From: Candidatus Zhuqueibacterota bacterium
GTDB taxonomy: Bacteria > Zhuqueibacterota > Zhuqueibacteria > Zhuqueibacterales > Zhuqueibacteraceae
Direction: 5' to 3'
Length of the DNA: 11,477 nucleotides
NCBI GenBank assembly: GCA_013361015.1
Contig: JABWAN010000078.1
Span: forward strand, 1 to 11,477
This document shows, in pieces, positions 1-6,805 of this stretch (positions are counted from its first letter, which is position 1; every line of letters starts with the position of its first letter). A model generated the notes under the pieces. It saw nothing but the letters and a program-made list of their open reading frames with translations, was not told the DNA's origin and did no database searches. The translations under genes were made by a program, and so were the position numbers.

Positions 1-99
1 GGCCTCATGCCGCATCCCGAACGCGCCTCCGAAGCCGTGCTCGGCTCGGACGATGGTCTACAAATTTTCACGGCGCTTATGAACGCCGCCCGGAATTAA
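1..99 (+). CDS. purQ: Phosphoribosylformylglycinamidine synthase subunit PurQ, C-terminal end (partial)
   Basis: Frame 1 is open from the first base to a TAA at 97-99 and gives the last 32 residues of a protein. They contain GLMPHPERA followed by LGSDDGLQIF, which is the conserved C-terminal signature of PurQ, the glutaminase subunit of FGAM synthase. PurQ is a class I glutamine amidotransferase that supplies ammonia for the fourth step of de novo IMP synthesis in the cytoplasm. The His and Glu of the PHPE motif are the His and Glu of the Cys-His-Glu glutaminase triad; the Cys lies outside the window. The start and most of the gene are missing because the window begins inside it. I see no terminator after the stop; an inverted-repeat element begins 19 bases downstream. 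Confidence 0.9.
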   Translation, partial: GLMPHPERASEAVLGSDDGLQIFTALMNAARN

Positions 100-117
100 G
101 CACCTCCTCATGTTATT

Positions 118-203
118 GTCACTCAGATGGAATCCTGCTTCGTGCTTGAGGCAAGGTCTCAACGATCATCATTCCTAATGCGTAAAAGCTTCCTTGGAGT
201 GAC
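118..203. repeat. Short intergenic inverted-repeat element, copy 1 (about 86 bp)
   Basis: The left end reads GTCACTCAGATGGAATCC and the right end is the reverse complement of GTCACTCCAAGGAAGC, so the outer 7 bases match exactly and the inner part is related but degenerate. Two other intergenic spacers in this window (2643-2733 and 6692-6805) have ends of the same GTCAYTC...GGAA type. This is the form expected of a REP- or MITE-like dispersed element. It codes for nothing that I can support. Confidence 0.55.
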
Positions 204-293
204 CCACCCCCCAAGCACGCATGTTGACTTTATGACAATTTTTGCTTACCATGCCGCGTTGCTAAATGAGTCGAGCGAGAGAAAGGAGAACGC

Positions 294-563
294 GTGCGTT
301 CGCGCCGAACGTTTGGTTTTGTAGTCTTGATATTATTTGTGGGCGCAGCCGTGGGCACCGTTTTAGGTGAGCTTATGGCGTTGGTGCTGCCCAAAGGTGT
401 CGTGCAGGAATTCTTCACCAAAAGTTGGTCTCCGGCGCTCGGTCCGGGCACGCTCGACCTCGTGCTCTTTAGCATTACGCTCGGCATGACTTTGAAAGTG
501 AATGGCGCGGGCATCATCGGCATACTCGTCGCCATTTATCTGTTGCGTTGGGTCTTTGATTAG
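294..563 (+). CDS. Small two-helix membrane protein, DUF4321 type
   Basis: The product is 89 residues with a GTG start. AGGAG at 284-288 sits 5 bases upstream and supports this start. There are two hydrophobic stretches, about residues 7-30 and 53-85, joined by a loop with PKGVVQEFFTKSWSPALGPGTLDL. The FGFVVLIL start, the GTVLGELM segment and the GPGTLDL...LGMTLKVN segment fit the DUF4321 family as I remember it. That family has no assigned function and is often found near cell-envelope or housekeeping genes. The gene lies 49 bases upstream of the Tat genes on the same strand and may be co-transcribed with them. Family assignment is from memory; that it is a real membrane-protein gene is well supported by length, RBS and hydropathy. 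Confidence 0.82.
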   Translation: MRSRRTFGFVVLILFVGAAVGTVLGELMALVLPKGVVQEFFTKSWSPALGPGTLDLVLFSITLGMTLKVNGAGIIGILVAIYLLRWVFD

Positions 564-612
564 CGTTGCGAAGGTCGTTATCCTTTCCAAATAGTCTGAA
601 TGGAGTCGTGAA

Positions 613-852
613 ATGTTCGGCCAGATCGGAATGAGTGAATTGCTCGTGATCCTCGTGATCGTGTTGTTGGTTTTCGGGCCGAAAAAAATTCCCGAGTTGG
701 CGCGCGGCATTAGCCGGGGCTTGAATGAATTTAAGCGCGCGGCCGAAGACGTGAAACAAGAGTTGCAAATTGACTACGATCGCCCGGAACGTCCCCGCGC
801 GCGCCCCCCGGCCCCAACCCAACAAAAGCCGCAAGACTCGAATGTTGCATAA
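613..852 (+). CDS. Sec-independent protein translocase, TatA/TatB-family protein (TatB-like)
   Basis: A 79-residue protein with the TatA/B layout: a short N-terminal membrane helix (about residues 7-22), the hinge FGPKKIPEL, an amphipathic helix (about 27-48, RGLNEFKRAAEDVKQEL) and a Pro/Arg-rich soluble tail. TatA and TatB proteins form the pore and receptor parts of the Tat system, which moves folded proteins with twin-arginine signals across the inner membrane. The start MFGQIGMSELL, the acidic residue at position 9, the GPKK hinge and the longer tail lean towards TatB, while the FG pair is also typical of TatA. GGAG at 602-605 is 7 bases before the ATG. The next gene, a clear TatA, starts 19 bases after the stop, so they are probably one operon. 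No tatC lies in the window. Confidence 0.88.
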   Translation: MFGQIGMSELLVILVIVLLVFGPKKIPELARGISRGLNEFKRAAEDVKQELQIDYDRPERPRARPPAPTQQKPQDSNVA

Positions 853-871
853 AAATTTTTAGGAGGTTCTT

Positions 872-1051
872 ATGCCTGGTCCGCAAGAATTGATTATCAT
901 TCTCGTTATCGTCGTCGTCTTGTTCGGCGCAAAGAAGCTGCCGGAATTGGCGCGCGGCTTGGGGCAGGGGATCCGTGAATTTAAGAAAGCTGCAAATGAA
1001 CCGGCGGAGCCGGAAAAAATCGAGCCGCCCAAAACGCAAACGAACGCGTAA
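872..1051 (+). CDS. tatA: Sec-independent protein translocase protein TatA
   Basis: A 59-residue open frame beginning MPGPQELIIILVIVVVLFGA and continuing KKLPELARGLGQGIREFKKA. This is an almost canonical TatA: one N-terminal membrane helix (residues 6-20), the FG hinge, KKLPELAR, then an amphipathic helix ending near residue 42 and a short Glu/Lys/Pro-rich tail. TatA oligomers form or weaken the membrane for Tat transport of folded proteins. AGGAGG at 861-866, 5 bases before the ATG, is the strongest Shine-Dalgarno sequence in this part of the window. It follows the TatB-like gene by 19 bases and is followed by a hairpin terminator, so it looks like the last gene of its transcript. The short length is normal for TatA. 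Confidence 0.93.
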   Translation: MPGPQELIIILVIVVVLFGAKKLPELARGLGQGIREFKKAANEPAEPEKIEPPKTQTNA

Positions 1052-1060
1052 GATCTCTTT

Positions 1061-1127
1061 GGCAGAATGATTGATTGGCAAAATGATTTCAATTTTTGGT
1101 TGATCAATCATTCCGCCGTTTTTATTT
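1061..1127 (+). terminator. Rho-independent terminator after tatA
   Basis: GGCAGAATGATTGA (1061-1074) pairs with TCAATCATTCCGCC (1104-1117) with one mismatch, and GTTTTTATTT follows at once. The loop is long (29 bases) but holds an inner CAAAA/TTTTG pairing (1079-1083 with 1094-1098). The structure separates the tat pair from gatA. Confidence 0.75.
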
Positions 1128-1184
1128 CTACCATGCTGACGCATCCTTTTCCACACGCCACACCAACCCTCTCTTTTATTCAGA

Positions 1185-2618
1185 ATGAATCATCCCCCAA
1201 GCATTCGCGCAATGCAGGAAAGCTTGCGCCGCAATGAAACGAGTTGCGCCACGCTCGTTGAAGAATATTTATCCCGCATTGTAAAGCAATCTTCTTTGAA
1301 TGCCTTTCTTACGGTTCTCGCGGATCGCGCGCGGGTGCAGGCACAGCGCGTTGATGCCAAAATCAAAGCCGGAAATGCAGGCAAACTGGCGGGCAGCATC
1401 ATTGCCGTGAAAGATATTCTTGCGATGAAAGGCGAGCGCCTCACTTGCGGCTCGCGCATTTTGGAAAATTTTATTTCGCCCTACGACGCCACTGCCATCT
1501 CGCGTTTGGAAAATGCCGACGCCATCATCATTGGCAAAACCAATATGGACGAGTTCGCGATGGGTAGCTCGAACGAGAACTCCGCGTTCGGGCCGGTGAA
1601 AAATCCCCACAACGAAAAATACGTTCCGGGTGGATCCTCCGGCGGCTCTGCGGTTGCCGTTGCCGCGCAAATGGCCATGGCCGCGTTGGGTTCGGATACC
1701 GGCGGCTCCGTGCGCCAGCCCGCAGCGCTCTCGAGCGTCGTGGGATTGAAGCCAACCTATGGTCGCGTCTCGCGTTGGGGACTTGTGGCGTTCGCGTCTT
1801 CGCTCGATCAAATCGGCGTATTCGCGAATTCGGTCGAGGATGCGGCCCGCGTGCTCGAAGTCATTGCCGGAGTCGATGCGCATGACTCGACTTCCGCGCC
1901 GGTCCCAGTGCCGCAATATGCGCAACTGCTCGATGGCGATATCAAAGGCAAAGTCATTGGCTTGCCAAAAGAATATCTCTCGTCGGGTGTGCAACCGGAA
2001 ATTCTCGCGGCTATCGCCCGCGCGAAGACGCTCTTCGAAAAAGGCGGCGCCACGCTCAAAGAAGTTTCGTTGCCGCACACGCAGTATGCGATTGCGACAT
2101 ACTACATCGTCTGCACTGCGGAAGCTTCTTCGAACCTCGCGCGCTATGACGGCGCGCACTACGGTCGTCGCGCGCAGAACGTCAACTCGCTCGAAGAGCT
2201 TTACGTGAAGAGTCGCAGCGAAGGATTTGGCGCGGAAGTGAAGCGCCGCATCATGCTCGGCACGTATGTGCTCTCTTCGGGTTATTATGATGCGTACTAT
2301 CGCCGCGCCATGAAAGTGCGCACGCTCATTCGCCGCGATTTCGAGCAAGCCTTCCAACAATGCGACGCACTGCTCACGCCCACCACGCCGACCACCGCAT
2401 TCAAGCTCGGCGAGAAAGTTTCTGATCCGTTGACGATGTATCTCTCCGACATCTTCACGGTGTCGATGAACCTCGCCGGCGTGCCCGCGCTTTCATTGCC
2501 AGCGGGAAAAGACCAGCATGGCTTGCCGATTGGCTTGCAGATCGTAGCCAAAGCTTTTGATGAAACGACGATGCTGCAGCTCGCGCATCATTTGGAGCAG
2601 AGTGGCTTCAACGAGTAA
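1185..2618 (+). CDS. gatA: Asp-tRNA(Asn)/Glu-tRNA(Gln) amidotransferase subunit A
   Basis: 477 residues, the usual length for GatA. GatA is the amidase-signature glutaminase of the GatCAB complex: it releases ammonia from glutamine, which GatB uses to convert misacylated Glu-tRNA(Gln) or Asp-tRNA(Asn) to the correct amide form in the cytoplasm. The Ser-cisSer-Lys triad is visible: Lys76 in AVKDIL, cis-Ser151 in PGGSSGGSA and nucleophile Ser175 in GSDTGGSVRQPA. All three are offset by the same 3 residues from the numbering I recall for S. aureus GatA (79/154/178). Downstream blocks GLKPTYGRVSRWG, LDQIG and AGVPALSLPAG also match. No clear Shine-Dalgarno precedes the ATG, but the next upstream ATG (1133) is in another frame. 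gatC is not next to it, and gatB follows after 167 bases. A terminator precedes the gene, so it needs its own promoter. Confidence 0.97.
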   Translation: MNHPPSIRAMQESLRRNETSCATLVEEYLSRIVKQSSLNAFLTVLADRARVQAQRVDAKIKAGNAGKLAGSIIAVKDILAMKGERLTCGSRILENFISPYDATAISRLENADAIIIGKTNMDEFAMGSSNENSAFGPVKNPHNEKYVPGGSSGGSAVAVAAQMAMAALGSDTGGSVRQPAALSSVVGLKPTYGRVSRWGLVAFASSLDQIGVFANSVEDAARVLEVIAGVDAHDSTSAPVPVPQYAQLLDGDIKGKVIGLPKEYLSSGVQPEILAAIARAKTLFEKGGATLKEVSLPHTQYAIATYYIVCTAEASSNLARYDGAHYGRRAQNVNSLEELYVKSRSEGFGAEVKRRIMLGTYVLSSGYYDAYYRRAMKVRTLIRRDFEQAFQQCDALLTPTTPTTAFKLGEKVSDPLTMYLSDIFTVSMNLAGVPALSLPAGKDQHGLPIGLQIVAKAFDETTMLQLAHHLEQSGFNE

Positions 2619-2642
2619 TCAGTGGAATAAACGCTCTCACAC

Positions 2643-2733
2643 TGTCATTCTGGAAGGATCTCCCCTCGCAGTTGGAACACATCTAAGAGTTAGCCTGTTC
2701 CGAACACTGGGGGAAGATTCTTCCAGAATGGCA
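2643..2733. repeat. Inverted-repeat element between gatA and gatB, copy 2 (91 bp)
   Basis: TGTCATTCTGGAAGGATCT (2643-2661) and AGATTCTTCCAGAATGGCA (2715-2733) are reverse complements at 17 of 19 positions, and both differences would be G-U wobbles in RNA, so a transcript could form a 19-pair stem around a 53-base loop. No T-run follows, so it is not a standard terminator. Its ends are related to the repeats at 118-203 and 6692-6805. Lying inside the likely gatA-gatB transcript, it could act as an mRNA stem or simply be a mobile-type insertion. Confidence 0.75.
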
Positions 2734-2785
2734 TGATGGAGAGGGCGCGATCAAAATTTTACACGAAAATTTTAAACCCGCGATT

Positions 2786-4234
2786 ATGCCCTACGAACCC
2801 GTCATCGGACTCGAAGTTCACGCACAGCTTTCGACTGACTCTAAAATCTTTTCGCCCATTAGCACGAAGTTCGGCGCCGCGGCGAATGCGCAAGTCTCGC
2901 CGATTTGTGCGGGCATGCCCGGCGTTTTGCCCGTGCTCAATCGCAAAGCCGTGGAGTTTGCGATAAAAATGGGACTCGCCACGAATTGCGAAATCGCGCC
3001 GCTTTCGATATTTGCGCGCAAACATTATTTCTATCCCGATCTGCCCAAAGGCTATCAAATCTCCCAATACGAAGAGCCGATTTGCGAGCACGGTTGGATT
3101 GAGATCGAGCAAGCCGACGGTGGGAAGAAGCGCATCAGCCTCATTCGCATTCATCTAGAAGAAGATGCGGGCAAGTCGGTGCACGCCGAGTCCTTTGTTG
3201 CGGAGGATGAAACACTCATTGATCTCAACCGTTGCGGCACACCGCTCATTGAAATCGTGAGTGGGCCGGATATTTCCACGCCGCGCGAGGCTTATCTTTA
3301 TCTGCAATACTTGCGGCAACTCGTGCGTTATCTCGGCATTTGCGATGGCAACATGGAGGAGGGAAGTTTGCGTTGCGATGCAAATATTTCCGTGCGCCCG
3401 GTTGGGCAAAAAGAGTTCGGCGTCAAAACCGAGATCAAAAACATGAACTCGTTTCGCAATGTCGAACGCGCGCTGGAGTATGAAATTTCGCGCCAAATCA
3501 GCGTGCTCGAAAGCGGCGGCAAAATCGTGCAAGAAACTTTGTTGTGGGATGCGAATCGCAATCAAGTGGTGAGCATGCGCTCGAAAGAGTTCGCACACGA
3601 CTATCGTTATTTTCCCGAGCCGGATTTGACGCCGGTGCGCGTGGATGAAAAATGGTTGCACGAAGCGCGCGCCGCTTTGCCGGAATTGCCGCGCGCGCGG
3701 CGCAAGCGCTTTATCGAGCAGTTCAAGCTTTCGCAGCAACATGCCGAAGTGCTCACCGAAGAAAAGGCGTTGGCGGATTATTTTGAAGCCGTGGCGCATC
3801 AAGTGCGTGGGCCGCAACTCGCCGCGAATTGGGTAATGGGCGAAGTGATGCGCGTGTTGCGCGAACAAAAAATCGACATTTCTGCCTTCAAGCTTGCGCC
3901 GCCAGTGCTCGCGGAACTTTTGCAACTGCTCGAAAACGGCAAGATCACGGCGAAGATCGCGAAAGAGGTATTCGAAGAGATGCTGGACACCGGCAAAGCC
4001 GCGCACGCGCTCGTTGCGGAGAAAGGCCTCGAGCAAGTTTCCGATCTCGGCGCCATCACGCAAGCCGTGGCGGAAATACTCGCCGCGCATCCGAAAGAAG
4101 TGGAGCGCTATCGCAGCGGCGATGCGAAAGTGTTCGGCTTTTTGGTGGGACAGTTGATGCGCGCGATGAAGGGCAAGGCGAATCCGAAGGCGACGAATGA
4201 AGTTTTGAAAGAGACATTGGAAGCGCGCAAATAG
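2786..4234 (+). CDS. gatB: Asp-tRNA(Asn)/Glu-tRNA(Gln) amidotransferase subunit B
   Basis: 482 residues, normal for GatB. GatB binds the misacylated tRNA, phosphorylates the Glu or Asp side chain with ATP and amidates it with ammonia channelled from GatA. Visible motifs are IGLEVHAQL (7-15), CAGMPGVLPVLN (41-52), RKHYFYPDLPKGYQISQ (78-94), RIHLEEDAGK (121-130) and RCGTPLIEIVS (149-159), which together carry the conserved acidic residues of the kinase/metal site (Glu10, Glu125 and Glu156 by motif position). The C-terminal part from about residue 330 is the helical and YqeY-like tail domain that grips the tRNA, ending with GQLMRAMKGKANPKATNEVL. There is no convincing Shine-Dalgarno, and the start is chosen because family alignment begins at MPYEPVIGLEVH. 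It follows gatA on the same strand; an inverted-repeat element and two AAAATTTT palindromes (2753-2760 and 2766-2773) lie in the spacer. Confidence 0.97.
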   Translation: MPYEPVIGLEVHAQLSTDSKIFSPISTKFGAAANAQVSPICAGMPGVLPVLNRKAVEFAIKMGLATNCEIAPLSIFARKHYFYPDLPKGYQISQYEEPICEHGWIEIEQADGGKKRISLIRIHLEEDAGKSVHAESFVAEDETLIDLNRCGTPLIEIVSGPDISTPREAYLYLQYLRQLVRYLGICDGNMEEGSLRCDANISVRPVGQKEFGVKTEIKNMNSFRNVERALEYEISRQISVLESGGKIVQETLLWDANRNQVVSMRSKEFAHDYRYFPEPDLTPVRVDEKWLHEARAALPELPRARRKRFIEQFKLSQQHAEVLTEEKALADYFEAVAHQVRGPQLAANWVMGEVMRVLREQKIDISAFKLAPPVLAELLQLLENGKITAKIAKEVFEEMLDTGKAAHALVAEKGLEQVSDLGAITQAVAEILAAHPKEVERYRSGDAKVFGFLVGQLMRAMKGKANPKATNEVLKETLEARK

Positions 4235-4240
4235 CTCATC

Positions 4241-4280
4241 AGCAGGCGCCGGTTAGCCGAAGGCGGTTCAAATGCCTGCT
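4241..4280 (+). other. Hairpin just downstream of gatB
   Basis: AGCAGGC (4241-4247) pairs perfectly with GCCTGCT (4274-4280), starting 7 bases after the gatB stop. An alternative inner pairing is CGCC (4247-4250) with GGCG (4262-4265). Only a short T-rich stretch follows. It may protect the 3' end of the gatB mRNA, in series with the stronger terminator at 4303-4340. Confidence 0.4.
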
Positions 4281-4302
4281 CTTTCATCATCTTCCTCAAA
4301 AC

Positions 4303-4340
4303 AAAGAAGGACAAGCACCCTTGCTTGTCCTTCTTTTATT
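4303..4340. terminator. Bidirectional rho-independent terminator between convergent genes
   Basis: AAAGAAGGACAAGC (4303-4316) and GCTTGTCCTTCTTT (4323-4336) form a perfect 14-bp stem with a 6-base loop. On the + strand the stem ends in TTTTATT, which suits the end of gatB. On the - strand the stem ends in CTTTGTTTTG, which suits the end of the aminopeptidase gene whose stop is at 4357-4359. It sits exactly between two convergent transcripts. Confidence 0.88.
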
Positions 4341-4356
4341 CGAGCAAATCGAACGT

Positions 4357-5376
4357 TCAAACCAAATACTCCCCTCGCGCCATCACTTGCACGTCATCGA
4401 ACCAAATATCCGGCTTCAAAGTGATGAGGTCGATGTGCGTGGGGCAGGTCCAGTCCGCGCCGGTTTGGCCGGGGGCGGGGTTGCCAAATGCGATGTGTGC
4501 GCCGGGCATCTTTTCATCCTGCAAAAGATTGCCGATGATGCCCTCCACCCAAAGATTCGTGCCGAGCGCAAACTCACCGACGCGATCGCTGTTCTTGCCC
4601 GCGTTGCAATATTCCGAAAACTCGCGTTGCAATTCGGCATTGTCGCAGCGCGCGGATTGCAGATATCCGCCTGAGATCTCTAAATGCAGCGGGGTGTTTT
4701 CGATACAGCCGTATTTCCAGCAGAGATAGTCGCCCACTGTGCCGTCCACCACCATCACGCCTTCCACACTTTCCGGGCAGGTGAAAATTTCGCCCGCGGG
4801 CAAGTTCGACCAAACTTCCGAAGTGATTTTGCCTCCCGTGTTTTGCCAACGCAACTTTCGACTCAACGTCACCACCATGTCCGTGCCCAACGCGGTTTTC
4901 ACGTAGGCTTTCTGCGCTGGGCGCGCAACGGCGAGCAAGCGGTCGCCGAGCGCATACACCGTGTCAAAATCCGCGCGCATGCTTTGCAGCATGATTTCCG
5001 AAGTGATGCCGATCATATGCGCATAACGCACGCCGTGCTGCTCGACGACTTGAATGAGATCGCCGCGCACTTTGGCTTCGCCCACTTGCGATTTGACGCA
5101 CATGATGCCGACGTGCGAGCGCGACATCGCAGCGAGCACTGCGCTCGGCATTTTACGCATCGGGCGCGCCGTGAGGTTTTCAAGCACGAAAGCAGTCACG
5201 GGGCTGCCGACTTGTTGCACTTCTTCGAACAGGCACTTGGCAATATCCAAAGTATCGTAGTCGGTAATCAGCGTCACGTGTTCGTGCGGCTGAATGCGGA
5301 GGCAATTGCGCACCGCATTGTACGCGCCGTGCAGATACTCGGGGTTAAGATCGCGCAGCTTGAGGGTTCGGAGCAT
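4357..5376 (-). CDS. M29-type (thermophilic aminopeptidase/AmpS-like) metallopeptidase
   Basis: 339 residues. The second half carries the M29 metal-site pattern in order: NLPAGEIFTCP (Glu196), GEFALGTN (Glu268), HIAFGN (His294) and THIDL (His314, Asp316). The GTDMVVTLSRKLRW block before these is also typical. M29 enzymes are two-metal aminopeptidases that remove N-terminal residues from peptides. The same fold includes NicX-type dioxygenases, so the substrate is not certain. The protein is shorter than classical AmpS/AmpT (about 410 residues) and matches the shorter M29-like subgroup. The ATG at 5374-5376 lies inside the end of the GCS2-type gene (32-base overlap), which suggests translational coupling; no Met close downstream would be better. 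The position after two amide-bond-forming ligases suggests it acts on their product or recycles it. Confidence 0.85.
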   Translation of the reverse strand: MLRTLKLRDLNPEYLHGAYNAVRNCLRIQPHEHVTLITDYDTLDIAKCLFEEVQQVGSPVTAFVLENLTARPMRKMPSAVLAAMSRSHVGIMCVKSQVGEAKVRGDLIQVVEQHGVRYAHMIGITSEIMLQSMRADFDTVYALGDRLLAVARPAQKAYVKTALGTDMVVTLSRKLRWQNTGGKITSEVWSNLPAGEIFTCPESVEGVMVVDGTVGDYLCWKYGCIENTPLHLEISGGYLQSARCDNAELQREFSEYCNAGKNSDRVGEFALGTNLWVEGIIGNLLQDEKMPGAHIAFGNPAPGQTGADWTCPTHIDLITLKPDIWFDDVQVMARGEYLV

Positions 5377-6478
5377 AACAGCCTTCCATCGTTTCTTCGA
5401 TCAATTGATCGACCACGGCCGTGAAATCGCCGTTGGTTTCTTCGTACGTCCGGAGCTGGCGGTCCGCGCTCGTGCCGGTTTCTAAAATGCGATAGAGATG
5501 GTTGATCGCGGTGCGGCTCTCCAAATCGTCGACCACGTCGTCCACAAAGCGGATGTATTCATACAACAAATCACGGAACGGCACTTCGCGTTGCTTGCCG
5601 AGGTCGATCAACTTGCCTTCGATGCCGTATCGTGCGGCGCGCCATTTGTTTTCTTCTATCAACGAAGAGCGATAGATGCGGAAACTCATGTTGTTTTTGT
5701 GGAGGAGCCAGAGCTTTGCAATCGTGGCTTGAATGAGCGCGGCGAGTGCGATCGTGGTATCGACACTGCTGGGCACATCGCAGATGCGCACTTCGAGCGT
5801 GTTGAAGAACGCGTGCGGGCGAATGTCCCACCAAATTTTTTTACCGTTGTCGATGCAATTGGTTTTGATGAGCGTCTGCACGAACAGCTCGAACTCGGCC
5901 CAGGAGGAGAACACGTCCGGAATGCCGGTGCGCGGGAATTTTTTGAAGATTTCGGCGCGCGTGGATTTCAGGCCGGTGCGGCGGCCGAGCCAAAACGGCG
6001 AACTGGTGGAGAGCGCGAGAATGTGCGGCAGAAAGTAGCGCATCTGATTGCACAACGCGATGGCGATCTCGCGGTCTTCGATGCCAATGTGCACGTGCAA
6101 GCCGAAGATGAGATTGCCGCGCGCCACGTCGCCCATCTCGTCGATGATGTTTTTGTAGCGCTCGTGTTCGGTGATTTCCTGCGTGCGCCAATCGGAGAAG
6201 GGATGTGTGCCCGCGGCGACGAGGCGCAAACCGTTTTTGTGCGCCAATTCGATGATCGCACGGCGGAGCTCGACGACGCTGGCGCGCGCTTCCTCGACGT
6301 TTTTGCAAATGCCCGTGCCGATCTCGACCACGGCCTTATGCATCTCGGGTTTGAGATGCTCCTGTAAAAGCATCTGGCCTTCGGCGAGCATTTCGGAAAC
6401 GTGCGATCGCAATTCCCGTGTGTGGGGATCGACGACTTGAAACTCTTCTTCAATACCAATGGTGAAGTGGGGATCCAC
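5345..6478 (-). CDS. Carboxylate-amine ligase of the glutamate-cysteine ligase type 2 (GCS2/YbdK) family
   Basis: 377 residues from a GTG start at 6476-6478. Residues 6-13 read TIGIEEEF, the family hallmark; further motifs are KPEMHKAVVEIGTGIC (43-58), GTHPFSDW (90-97), LHVHIGIEDREIAI (127-140, with the His-x-His pair) and LEVRICDVPSSV (228-239). GCS2 enzymes use ATP to join the gamma-carboxyl of glutamate, or a similar acid, to an amine; E. coli YbdK has weak gamma-glutamyl-cysteine ligase activity and its true substrate is unclear. The frame stays open up to a TTG 21 codons upstream, but GAGGAG at 6486-6491 on the - strand, 7 bases from the GTG, and the family start decide for the GTG. The 3' end overlaps the aminopeptidase gene. 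A TATACT at 6508-6513 (- strand) could be a -10 box, but I find no good -35. Confidence 0.88.
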   Translation of the reverse strand: MDPHFTIGIEEEFQVVDPHTRELRSHVSEMLAEGQMLLQEHLKPEMHKAVVEIGTGICKNVEEARASVVELRRAIIELAHKNGLRLVAAGTHPFSDWRTQEITEHERYKNIIDEMGDVARGNLIFGLHVHIGIEDREIAIALCNQMRYFLPHILALSTSSPFWLGRRTGLKSTRAEIFKKFPRTGIPDVFSSWAEFELFVQTLIKTNCIDNGKKIWWDIRPHAFFNTLEVRICDVPSSVDTTIALAALIQATIAKLWLLHKNNMSFRIYRSSLIEENKWRAARYGIEGKLIDLGKQREVPFRDLLYEYIRFVDDVVDDLESRTAINHLYRILETGTSADRQLRTYEETNGDFTAVVDQLIEETMEGCYAPNPQAARS

Positions 6479-6485
6479 GCTCGTT

Positions 6486-6491
6486 CTCCTC
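6486..6491 (-). promoter_or_regulatory. Shine-Dalgarno GAGGAG deciding a GTG start
   Basis: On the - strand GAGGAG is followed by 7 bases and then GTG (6476-6478). The longer in-frame TTG start at 6541 has no such site, and the family's conserved sequence begins 3 to 5 residues after the GTG. Confidence 0.7.
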
Positions 6492-6691
6492 GGATTTGAA
6501 TCCCAAAAGTATACTTGATAAGGGGGAAATTCGTGCCGCAACAGTCATGTTGCGCGCGGTGTTCTATCTCAACTGAAATACAGAGGGCGCGCTATCGTCG
6601 ACTTGCCAGGAGCGCAAGTCCGCCTTGCCACGGCAAAATGATTGAGCGGGTCTTTATTGTATGCACTGGGTTCTGCAAGGCGCCCCTCCTC

Positions 6692-6805
6692 GATGTCACT
6701 CCTTCGGTGCTAGCCCATGCGAATGGTCATTCGAACGCAGCGAGGAGTTTGAGTCTAAAGTTTCCTTGTATTTCTGCCTCCAATGGAACTCGTCGGAATG
6801 ACATC
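6692..6805. repeat. Intergenic inverted-repeat element, copy 3 (about 114 bp, degenerate)
   Basis: GATGTCACTCC (6692-6702) and GGAATGACATC (6795-6805) are reverse complements at 10 of 11 positions. An inner copy of the motif, GGTCATTCGAACGCAGCGAG, begins at 6725. The ends resemble those of the elements at 118-203 and 2643-2733, but the interior differs, so this may be a decayed or compound copy. Confidence 0.55.

Noticed and set aside
127..324. A 65-codon + strand open frame across the first repeat element
   Set aside because: It lies over the inverted repeat, runs into the DUF4321-type gene in another frame, has no RBS and reads like random sequence.
1269..2360. A 363-codon open frame on the - strand opposite gatA
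   Set aside because: It is fully antisense to gatA with its intact catalytic triad. Its Arg/His/Ala-rich composition is that of a shadow frame in GC-rich coding DNA.
2643..2733. Reading the gatA-gatB inverted repeat as an intrinsic terminator
   Set aside because: No run of T follows either arm, the loop is 53 bases, and related ends recur in other spacers.
3155..4090. A 311-codon open frame on the - strand opposite gatB
   Set aside because: It is antisense to a complete gatB, with Arg/His/Phe-rich shadow composition and no recognisable motif.
4684..6367. Long + strand open frames opposite the M29 peptidase and GCS2-type genes (4684-5424, 5498-6367)
   Set aside because: Both are antisense to genes with complete family motifs and have the same His/Arg/Ala-rich shadow composition.
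118..6805. Reading the repeated intergenic motifs as a CRISPR array
   Set aside because: The copies are kilobases apart, inverted within each element and imperfect, with no regular spacers and no cas genes.
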